From Novosphingobium sp. (GTDB lineage: Bacteria > Pseudomonadota > Alphaproteobacteria > Sphingomonadales > Sphingomonadaceae): a DNA stretch of 8,217 bases. The translations under genes and the position numbers were made by a program. The stretch covers positions 1 to 8,217 of the forward strand of contig JAQVEQ010000130.1 in the NCBI GenBank assembly GCA_028697875.1. The letters are read 5' to 3'. Below, piece by piece: positions 1-5,424 of this stretch. The notes under the pieces are model-generated. The model worked only from the letters and a program-made list of their open reading frames with translations. It made no database searches and was not told the origin of the DNA. Positions within the stretch are counted from its first letter, which is position 1, and every line of letters starts with the position of its first letter.

Positions 1-363
1 GCCCAGCTTGTCGAACAGCCGGAAATGCGTGCCTTGCGCGATCAGCAAGTCGTCCACCGGGCCCAGCACCGGGCCGAAGCTGTAGGGATCGGTGACCCAC
101 CATTCATGGGCCCCGGCGGTGCAGCGGTACTTCACCGGCTCGGGCTTGCCGCGCAGCTTGCCTTCGAACAGGCCGCGCGGGTCGGTGCGCTTCATCGCGC
201 CCAGCCGCCCGCCCTGGAGGCTGAAGGCTTCGGCCGTTTCCGCCCCGGGCAGGATCGCGCGGGCAAAGGTGCCTTCGGGCCCCTCGTGCGGCCCCAAAAG
301 CGAGAAGGGATCGGCGTGGGAGCCTTCCAGTAATGCTGCTATCGCGCTGTCCGGCGGCCTCAC
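1..363 (-). CDS. glgB: 1,4-alpha-glucan branching enzyme GlgB, N-terminal 121 residues (cut by window edge)
   Basis: GlgB makes alpha-1,6 branches in glycogen by moving segments of alpha-1,4 chains; it is a cytoplasmic GH13 enzyme. Only the first 121 codons are present, so the catalytic barrel lies outside the window. Recognition rests on two N-terminal stretches typical of GlgB: HADPFSLLGPHEG at about residues 16-28, and DPYSFGPVLGPVDDLL at about 92-107, followed by the GTHFRLFDKLG segment. I chose the GTG start at 363-361. It overlaps the glgP stop (GTGA), has GGAAGG four bases upstream, and places the HADPF motif at the usual distance from the N-terminus. The next in-frame Met is residue 57, which would delete the recognisable N-terminal region. 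The overlap implies translational coupling to glgP in one transcript. Family identification is firm; the state of the rest of the gene is unseen. Confidence 0.93.
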   Translation of the reverse strand, partial: MRPPDSAIAALLEGSHADPFSLLGPHEGPEGTFARAILPGAETAEAFSLQGGRLGAMKRTDPRGLFEGKLRGKPEPVKYRCTAGAHEWWVTDPYSFGPVLGPVDDLLIAQGTHFRLFDKLG

Positions 364-2804
364 ATCACCTTCCAGATATCACGGGCATATTCGGAGATCG
401 TCCGGTCGGAAGAGAACCAGCCGACATTGGCGATGTTATGGACCACCGCCTTGCGCCAGCCGGCCTGGTCTTCCCAGCGGGCGTCGACGGAACGCTGCGC
501 GGCGGCGTAGGCGTCGAAATCGGAGGCGACCATGAACCAGTCGTGGTCGTAAAGGCCGCCCATGAGGCCGGTGTAGCGGTGCGGATCGTCGGGCGAGAAC
601 ACGCCCGAGGCGATCGCTTCGACCGCCTGGTGCAATTCGCGGGAGTGCTCGATCACTTCCCGCGGGTTGTAGCCGTCGGCCCGCCGTGCCGCGACTTCTT
701 CGGCAGTGAGGCCGAAAATCACGATATTCTCGTCTCCGACGCGGTCCTTGATCTCGATATTCGCGCCGTCGAGCGTACCGATGGTCAATGCGCCGTTCAA
801 CGCGAATTTCATGTTGCCGGTGCCGGAAGCTTCCATCCCCGCGGTGGATATCTGTTCCGACAGGTCGGCGGCCGGGATGATCCGTTCGGCCAGGCTGACA
901 TTGTAGTTGGGCACGAACACGACCTTGAGCAGCCCGCCCACCGACGGGTCGGAATTGATCCTGCGGGCGATGTCGTTGGCCAGTTTGATAATCAGCTTGG
1001 CATTGTGATAGCTCGGCGCCGCCTTGCCGCCGATGATCTTGACCCGCGGCACCCAGTCGCGCTCCGGATGGCAGCGGATCTGGTCGTAGAGCGCGACCGT
1101 TTCGATCAGGTTGAGCAGCTGGCGCTTGTATTCGTGGATGCGCTTGATCTGGACGTCGAACAGCGCGTCTGGGTTGAGCCGGACGCCGGTGAGTTCCCGG
1201 ATATGGGCGGCGAGGGCGACCTTGTTGGCCCGCTTCACTTCGGCCAGGCGTTCACCCAGTGTGGTATCGCCCGCGAACCTGTCGAGCTCGACGAGCTTTT
1301 CGGCATCGTCGAGGAAGGCATCGCCGATCGTGTCGCGGAGGATCGCGGTCAGGCCGGGATTGCACTGTTGCAGCCAGCGGCGCGGTGTAACCCCGTTGGT
1401 CTTGTTGTTGATCCGGTCGGGATAGAGCTTGTGCAGGTCGGCGAAGACCGTTTCCTTCATCAGCTCGGTATGCAGTGCCGCCACGCCGTTGACGCTGTGC
1501 GCCCCGGCGAAGGCGAGATTGGCCATGCGCACCCGCCGGTCGCCGCCTTCGTCGATCAGCGAGATGGCGGAAATGGCGCCGTCGTCCAGCCCGGCCTTGC
1601 GCGCTTCGCGCAGGACGCGGCTGTTGATCGCATAGACGATCTGCATGTGGCGCGGCAGCAGCCGTTCGAACAGCGGCAGGGGCCAGCTTTCCAGCGCTTC
1701 GGGCAGCAGGGTATGGTTGGTATAGGCGATGGTGCGCCGGGTGACGTCCCACGCTTCCTCGAATTCCAGCCCGTGGACGTCGATCAGCAGCCGCATAAGT
1801 TCGGCCACCGCCACGGACGGGTGGGTGTCGTTGAGCTGGATCGCCGCCTTGTCGGGCAGGGTGCGGATGTCGCCTTCGTACTGGACGTGGCGGCGCACGA
1901 TGTCCTGGATCGAGGCGGAGGAGAAGAAGAACTCCTGCCGCAGGCGCAGTTCCTGTCCGGCGGGGCTGGAATCGGCGGGGTAGAGCACGCGCACGAGGCT
2001 GTCGGCGCGCACCTGGTCGGACAGCGCCTCGGCATGTTCGCCGGCATTGAAGGCGTCGAGCCGGATCGGGTCGAGCGCGCTGGCCGTCCACAGGCGCAAG
2101 GTGTTGACCCGCTTGCCGCGCCAGCCGACCACCGGCGTGTCGACGGCGGTGGCTTCCACTTCCTCGTGCGGATGCCATTCCACGCCGTCGCCGGAGCCGA
2201 CGACTTCGCCGCCAAAACCGACATGATAGGAGCTTTCGCGCCGTTCGAATTCCCAGGGGTTGCCGTGGGCCAGCCAGGTTTCCGGCAGTTCGACCTGCCA
2301 GCCGTCGTCGATCCGCTGGCGGAACATGCCGTTCACGTAACGGATGCCGTAGCCGTAGGCGGGGATGTCGAGCGAGGCGAGGCTTTCCATGAAACAGGCC
2401 GCCAGCCGGCCGAGGCCCCCGTTGCCGAGCGCGGCGTCCGGTTCCAGTTCCTCCAGCGCGGCCAGGTCGAAACCGTGGTTGCGCAGGGCCTGTTCCATCT
2501 CGCCGGTCATTTCCATGTTGCTGAGCGCATCGCGCATCAGCCGGCCGATCAGGAATTCGAGGCTGAGGTAATAGACCCGCTTGTCCTTTTCCTCATAGGT
2601 GCGGCGGGTCGCTTCCATCCAGCGGTCGATGATCCGGTCGCGCAGGGTGAGGACGGCGGCGGTGAACCAGTCGTGCGGCTTGGCGGCCCGTTCGTCCTTG
2701 CCGATGCGGTGGCGCAGGACGTCGACCAGCAGGGCATCGGTGTTCTGGGTGTCGATGCTCCGGGCTTCGGTGTCGTTCGGGGTGGGGATGGGTTCGGCAG
2801 GCAA
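360..2804 (-). CDS. glgP: Glycogen/maltodextrin phosphorylase GlgP (GT35), 814 aa
   Basis: GlgP removes glucose from the non-reducing ends of glycogen or maltodextrin as glucose-1-phosphate, using pyridoxal phosphate (PLP); it is cytoplasmic. The PLP signature EASGTGNMKFALN is clear, with the PLP lysine at about residue 666 of the chosen protein (E. coli GlgP uses Lys663). Other family landmarks are RVYYLSLEFLIGR (about 77-89), ALGNGGLGRLAACFMES (about 126-142), QLNDTHPSVAVAELMR (about 323-338), IKRIHEYKRQLLN (about 553-566) and NYNVSLAERIIPAADLSEQIS (about 634-654). The reading frame stays open upstream to 3107, but the extra 101 residues do not resemble phosphorylases and run past the divergent gene's start. 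A TTG at 2804-2802, with GGAG eight bases upstream, gives 814 aa, almost exactly the E. coli length (815). No in-frame ATG or GTG lies nearer. It probably heads the glgP-glgB transcription unit. Confidence 0.95.
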   Translation of the reverse strand: MPAEPIPTPNDTEARSIDTQNTDALLVDVLRHRIGKDERAAKPHDWFTAAVLTLRDRIIDRWMEATRRTYEEKDKRVYYLSLEFLIGRLMRDALSNMEMTGEMEQALRNHGFDLAALEELEPDAALGNGGLGRLAACFMESLASLDIPAYGYGIRYVNGMFRQRIDDGWQVELPETWLAHGNPWEFERRESSYHVGFGGEVVGSGDGVEWHPHEEVEATAVDTPVVGWRGKRVNTLRLWTASALDPIRLDAFNAGEHAEALSDQVRADSLVRVLYPADSSPAGQELRLRQEFFFSSASIQDIVRRHVQYEGDIRTLPDKAAIQLNDTHPSVAVAELMRLLIDVHGLEFEEAWDVTRRTIAYTNHTLLPEALESWPLPLFERLLPRHMQIVYAINSRVLREARKAGLDDGAISAISLIDEGGDRRVRMANLAFAGAHSVNGVAALHTELMKETVFADLHKLYPDRINNKTNGVTPRRWLQQCNPGLTAILRDTIGDAFLDDAEKLVELDRFAGDTTLGERLAEVKRANKVALAAHIRELTGVRLNPDALFDVQIKRIHEYKRQLLNLIETVALYDQIRCHPERDWVPRVKIIGGKAAPSYHNAKLIIKLANDIARRINSDPSVGGLLKVVFVPNYNVSLAERIIPAADLSEQISTAGMEASGTGNMKFALNGALTIGTLDGANIEIKDRVGDENIVIFGLTAEEVAARRADGYNPREVIEHSRELHQAVEAIASGVFSPDDPHRYTGLMGGLYDHDWFMVASDFDAYAAAQRSVDARWEDQAGWRKAVVHNIANVGWFSSDRTISEYARDIWKVM
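364..373 (-). promoter_or_regulatory. Ribosome binding site of glgB inside the end of glgP
   Basis: On the minus strand GGAAGG (373-368) is followed by TGAT and then the GTG start of glgB. The longer string AAGGTGAT also pairs with the 16S rRNA tail. The site lies inside the last codons of glgP, whose TGA stop shares bases with the GTG, so ribosomes finishing glgP can re-initiate on glgB. The four-base spacer is shorter than usual. Confidence 0.55.
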
Positions 2805-2816
2805 GGCAATCGCTCC
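2802..2816 (-). promoter_or_regulatory. Ribosome binding site and TTG start choice for glgP
   Basis: On the minus strand GGAG (2816-2813), an eight-base spacer and TTG (2804-2802) form an acceptable initiation site. This decides the glgP start, because the frame is open for another 101 codons with no phosphorylase-like sequence. A TTG start would usually lower initiation efficiency. The length match to characterised GlgP supports this choice, but N-terminal data are lacking. Confidence 0.5.
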
Positions 2817-2891
2817 ATTCGATGACCGCCTTGAGAGGGCGCTGGCGTGCGCCCCTTCCGGCCGGCAAGTTAGGCCTCTCCTGCTGCCAGT

Positions 2892-2933
2892 GCCTGCCGT
2901 ATCAGGCGGCGGGGGCATGGATTGCGCCATGCC
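2892..2933 (-). other. Two tandem inverted repeats in the glgP leader region
   Basis: Two short dyads lie between the candidate glgP promoter and its start. The first is GCCTG (2892-2896) with CAGGC (2903-2907) around a six-base loop. The second is GGCATGG (2914-2920) with CCATGCC (2927-2933), also around a six-base loop. They could fold in the glgP leader RNA or act as a protein-binding dyad. No run of T follows either on either strand, so neither looks like an intrinsic terminator. The rest of the roughly 300-base divergent gap (2805-3105) shows no other supported element except a small GTTG-TG-CAAC dyad at 3021-3030. Confidence 0.3.
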
Positions 2934-2977
2934 TGCCGACTCCCGGCAGCGCTTGCTCCTCCGATCTCCTGGTGACG

Positions 2978-3006
2978 GGAGTATGACAGAGCGGAGCCTT
3001 CGGCAA
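2978..3006 (-). promoter_or_regulatory. Candidate sigma70-type promoter for glgP
   Basis: Reading the minus strand, TTGCCG (3006-3001) and TACTCC (2983-2978) are separated by 17 bases, the optimal sigma70 spacing. The -35 matches well at its first three bases; the -10 matches weakly. It would give a 5' leader of roughly 165 nt before the TTG start. This is a pattern match only. Confidence 0.25.
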
Positions 3007-3105
3007 GATGGCTTTGTATCGTTGTGCAACTGCAAAAGAACAGGCGACCGCCACGCGCGAATCGTGTTACGAATCAGGCTCATCTCACGGAAGGCCACGT
3101 CACGC

Positions 3106-4713
3106 ATGACCGCTCCCGAAGTGCCTGCCGGCCCGACCGCCGCCGAACCCTGGTGGCGCGGGGCCGCAATCTACCAGATCTATCCCCGCAGCTTCCAGGA
3201 TAGCGACGGCGACGGTGTGGGCGACCTGGCGGGAATTACGCGGCGGCTGGATCATGTGGCGTCGCTGGGCGTGGATGCGATCTGGATATCGCCTTTCTTC
3301 ACCTCGCCGATGCGCGATTTCGGTTACGACGTGTCCGATTACTGCGGGGTCGATCCGATTTTCGGCACGCTTGCCGATTTCGACGCGCTGGTTGCCACCG
3401 CCCACGGGCACGGGCTGAAAGTCCTGATCGACCAGGTCTATGCCCATACCTCGGACCAGCACCCGTGGTTCGCCGAAAGCCGCGCCTCGCACGGCAATGC
3501 GCGGGCCGACTGGTACGTCTGGGCCGATCCGAAGGCGGACGGGACGCCGCCCAACAACTGGCAGTCCGTCTTCGGCGGCCCGGCCTGGACCTGGGACGCG
3601 CGGCGGCGCCAGTATTACATGCACAGTTTCCTGAAAGAGCAGCCGCAGCTCAACCTGCATAATCGCGCGGTGCAAGACGCGCTGCTCGACGTGGCGCGCT
3701 TCTGGCTGGACCAAGGCGTCGACGGGTTCCGGCTCGACGCGCTCAACCATTCGATGCACGATCCCTTGCTGCGCGACAATCCGCCCGCCCCGGACAACGG
3801 CCGGGTGCGCACCCGGCCGTTCGACTACCAGCTCAAGGTGCATAGCCAGTCGCAGCCGGGCGTCGTCCAATTCATCGAGCGGCTGCGCGCCGTGTGCGAC
3901 GAATACGGCGCGATCCACACCGTGGCCGAAGTGGGCGGCGACGACGCCGAGGCGGAGCGCAAGGCTTATACCGCGGGCACCCACCGGCTCGACAGCGCCT
4001 ACGGCTTCGATTTCCTCTATGCGCCCGAGCTGACGGCGCAGTTCGTGGCCGACACGATGAAAGGCTGGCGCGAGGGCGAAAGCTGGCCGAGCTGGGCATT
4101 CGAGAACCACGACGCGCCGCGCGCCGTTTCGCGCTGGTGCGCGGCGCAGGACATGGCACGCTTCGCGCGGATGAAAATGGCGCTGCTCATGGCGCTGCGC
4201 GGCAACGTGATCCTCTACCAGGGGGAAGAGCTGGGGCTGGAGCAGGACGACATTCCCTTCGAACTGCTGCAGGATCCCGAAGCGATCGCCAACTGGCCGC
4301 TGACCCTCTCGCGCGACGGCGCGCGCACGCCGATGCCGTGGCGCAACGAACCGCTGGGGGGCTTCACCACCGGTACGCCGTGGCGGCCCCTGTCGCAGGC
4401 GAATCTCGCCCGCGCGGTCGCGCAGGAGGAAGCGGACGCCCGTTCCCTGCTGCATCTCACCCGCCAGCTGCTGGCCATGCGCAATGCCCATCCGGCCATG
4501 CGATACGGCCATTTCGCGAAGTGCTGTGCGGACGGCGCGCTGCTTTCCTTCGAGCGCGAAGCCGGGGGACAGCACATGCGGTGCCTGTTCAACCTGGGGA
4601 CGGAACCGGTCGAAGTGCCGCCTTCGCTGCGCGGGGGAGAGACGATTTTCTCAGTCAACGGCGCCACGCCGCAGACCCTGCCCGCCTATGGGGCGCTCTA
4701 CCTGCTGGGATAA
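3106..4713 (+). CDS. GH13 alpha-glucosidase, 535 aa, cytoplasmic
   Basis: This retaining alpha-glucosidase of the GH13 (alpha-amylase) family hydrolyses terminal alpha-glucose from short oligosaccharides or maltose-like substrates. It opens with WWRGAAIYQIYPRSFQDSDGDGVGDL, including the metal-binding loop near residues 32-40, and ISPFFTSPMRDFGYDVSDY (about 61-79). The catalytic nucleophile is Asp211 in GVDGFRLD, the acid/base Glu275 in HTVAE, and the transition-state Asp336 in FENHD. Length and motif spacing fit the oligo-1,6-/alpha-glucosidase group, and the style resembles subfamily GH13_23 (for example the Halomonas enzyme HaG); the subfamily is inference. No signal peptide is visible. The ATG at 3106 has GGAAGG 11 bases upstream and sits directly before the conserved N-terminal block, so I prefer it although the frame is open further upstream. 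It is divergent from glgP-glgB, which suggests handling of intracellular alpha-glucan breakdown products or imported maltose-type sugars. Exact substrate preference cannot be read. Confidence 0.92.
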   Translation: MTAPEVPAGPTAAEPWWRGAAIYQIYPRSFQDSDGDGVGDLAGITRRLDHVASLGVDAIWISPFFTSPMRDFGYDVSDYCGVDPIFGTLADFDALVATAHGHGLKVLIDQVYAHTSDQHPWFAESRASHGNARADWYVWADPKADGTPPNNWQSVFGGPAWTWDARRRQYYMHSFLKEQPQLNLHNRAVQDALLDVARFWLDQGVDGFRLDALNHSMHDPLLRDNPPAPDNGRVRTRPFDYQLKVHSQSQPGVVQFIERLRAVCDEYGAIHTVAEVGGDDAEAERKAYTAGTHRLDSAYGFDFLYAPELTAQFVADTMKGWREGESWPSWAFENHDAPRAVSRWCAAQDMARFARMKMALLMALRGNVILYQGEELGLEQDDIPFELLQDPEAIANWPLTLSRDGARTPMPWRNEPLGGFTTGTPWRPLSQANLARAVAQEEADARSLLHLTRQLLAMRNAHPAMRYGHFAKCCADGALLSFEREAGGQHMRCLFNLGTEPVEVPPSLRGGETIFSVNGATPQTLPAYGALYLLG

Positions 4714-4724
4714 GTCAGGCTTTT

Positions 4725-4807
4725 CGGTCCTTTCGAGTGGACCGGACAGCGGAATTCGAAGGTCAGACAGCTATTGTTGGTTAGGTTTGCTCCAACGGCG
4801 CGGTTGG
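4725..4807. other. Dyads in the convergent gap between the alpha-glucosidase and XRE genes
   Basis: The 120-base gap between two converging genes holds several inverted repeats. CGGTCC (4725-4730) pairs with GGACCG (4739-4744) around eight bases. CCAAC (4792-4796) can pair with GTTGG on either side, at 4776-4780 or 4803-4807, giving two mutually exclusive stems. None is followed by a T run, so these are weak candidates for terminating the two facing transcripts. No gene is seen here. Confidence 0.25.
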
Positions 4808-4833
4808 CAGCACCATGAGAATTGAGCCTCGGA

Positions 4834-5214
4834 TCAGACTTCGCTCTTATAGGTGCTTTGCTCGGAATGCACGGAAGACGACAGGGCGCTGCCCGCAATT
4901 GTGCGGGCCAGCTGCATTAAGGCCGAACGATCCTTTGGCGGGAGGGAGCGTATGAGATCGACCCACTCGCGTTCCTCGGCGGAATAGCCGATGTCTGGAA
5001 TGTCCGCAGTCGGATCGTCCGTTTCACCATTGAGATATGCTGATGTGGTTCGTAGCTCTCGTGCTATCTGATGCAGATACCGCGACCCCCTGGCTGCTCC
5101 ACGCACGAGCCCATTGATCGTACTCTGATCAAGACGCACCCGCCGGGCTAACTCAGCTTGTGAAATTCCGACGACGCCGAGCCGCTCCTTTATGCGATCA
5201 CCGACAGTCATCAC
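4834..5214 (-). CDS. XRE/Cro-CI family helix-turn-helix DNA-binding protein, 126 aa
   Basis: This is a probable transcription regulator. Residues about 4-65 form a classical XRE (HTH_3) domain: GDRIKERLGVVGISQAELARRV, then the recognition-helix region LDQSTINGLVRGA, then LHQIARELRTTSAYLNGETDDP, a common ending of this domain in phage-type repressors. The rest (about 78-109, SAEEREWVDLIRSLPPKDRSALMQLARTIAG) looks helical and may mediate dimerisation. There is no room for, and no sign of, a LexA/CI-type Ser-Lys autocleavage domain, so RecA-driven self-cleavage is unlikely. The start is GTG at 5214 or the adjacent ATG at 5211; there is no good Shine-Dalgarno sequence. GC is about 58 %, lower than the flanking genes. 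It faces away from the glycosyltransferase operon, and three dyads lie immediately upstream (5222-5286), so autoregulation and control of the rightward operon are plausible but inferred. Confidence 0.85.
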   Translation of the reverse strand: MMTVGDRIKERLGVVGISQAELARRVRLDQSTINGLVRGAARGSRYLHQIARELRTTSAYLNGETDDPTADIPDIGYSAEEREWVDLIRSLPPKDRSALMQLARTIAGSALSSSVHSEQSTYKSEV

Positions 5215-5221
5215 GCGAATC

Positions 5222-5286
5222 TATCGGAACGCCCATAGGTAAGGGATAAGGTTTTTACCATTGACTCGCATATGGGTATTGCCATA
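5222..5286. promoter_or_regulatory. Array of three evenly spaced operator-like dyads
   Basis: Three 16-bp sites share one pattern, a five-base half site, six bases, and an inverted half site. Site 1 (5222-5237) is TATCG-N6-CCATA, site 2 (5247-5262) is TAAGG-N6-CCATT, and site 3 (5271-5286) is TATGG-N6-CCATA. Site 3 is a perfect 5+5 dyad; the other two keep most positions. Centres are 25 and 24 bp apart, a little over two helical turns, so dimers on neighbouring sites would lie near the same face. They begin eight bases upstream of the XRE start codon, in the most AT-rich 60 bases examined (43 % GC). The layout is like three-operator control regions of temperate phages. I infer that the adjacent XRE protein binds here; the sequence shows only the dyads and spacing. 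Confidence 0.55.
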
Positions 5287-5289
5287 GGT
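5261..5289 (+). promoter_or_regulatory. Candidate rightward promoter overlapping the dyads
   Basis: TTGACT (5261-5266) is a good -35 match. The -10 would be ATAGGT at 5284-5289 (17-base spacer) or CATAGG at 5283-5288 (16-base spacer), both weak. The -35 touches dyad 2 and the -10 overlaps dyad 3, so a bound protein would block polymerase. Transcription would run into the membrane-protein/glycosyltransferase operon. I could not find a convincing leftward promoter for the XRE gene. Confidence 0.35.
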
Positions 5290-5295
5290 GGCCTG

Positions 5296-5424
5296 ATGTT
5301 GCCGTCCGTCACACAACCGAAAAAATTTCATCCCACAGCTGCGGATATGGGCGCGCATGCCGTCTTCTTGACGAAGGCACTGGCCGGCAGCGCCCTCGTT
5401 CATGCAATTGCGGAGATTCCGTGA
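5296..5424 (+). CDS. Possible 42-aa small ORF at the head of the glycosyltransferase operon
   Basis: An ATG at 5296 opens 42 codons (MLPSVTQPKKFHPTAADMG..., ending AEIP). The TGA stop at 5422-5424 overlaps the GTG start of the next gene (GTGA). AGGTGG lies four bases upstream of the ATG and could serve as a ribosome binding site. An alternative in-frame ATG at 5272 would add eight residues but falls inside dyad 3. The product matches nothing I recognise and has no clear signal or membrane segment, though residues about 22-40 are mildly hydrophobic. It could be a leader peptide coupling translation to the membrane-protein gene, a small protein, or chance: its length is not unusual for random GC-rich sequence. 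Confidence 0.25.
   Translation: MLPSVTQPKKFHPTAADMGAHAVFLTKALAGSALVHAIAEIP

Noticed and set aside
333..2825. Very long plus-strand open frame (830 codons) opposite glgP
   Set aside because: It is exactly antisense to a clear glycogen phosphorylase and its translation resembles no family. Long antisense frames are expected in GC-rich coding DNA.
2599..3105. 169-codon upstream extension of the alpha-glucosidase frame
   Set aside because: It runs antisense into glgP. The conserved GH13 N-terminus begins just after the ATG at 3106.
2805..3107. 101-residue N-terminal extension of glgP up to an ATG at 3107
   Set aside because: The extra residues do not look like phosphorylase, would overlap the divergent alpha-glucosidase start, and the TTG at 2804 gives the standard family length with a ribosome site.
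3100..4575. 491-codon minus-strand open frame
   Set aside because: It is a shadow of the alpha-glucosidase gene, which has intact catalytic motifs on the plus strand.
4725..4744. CGGTCC/GGACCG hairpin as an intrinsic terminator for the alpha-glucosidase
   Set aside because: It lies 11 bases after the stop, but no T run follows on the plus strand. The TTTT is on its upstream side and reads as AAAA on the minus strand. Kept only as a dyad.
5221..5403. 60-codon minus-strand ORF between the XRE gene and the operon
   Set aside because: It spans the dyad array and the candidate promoter, has no recognisable features, and is a weaker candidate than the plus-strand small ORF there.
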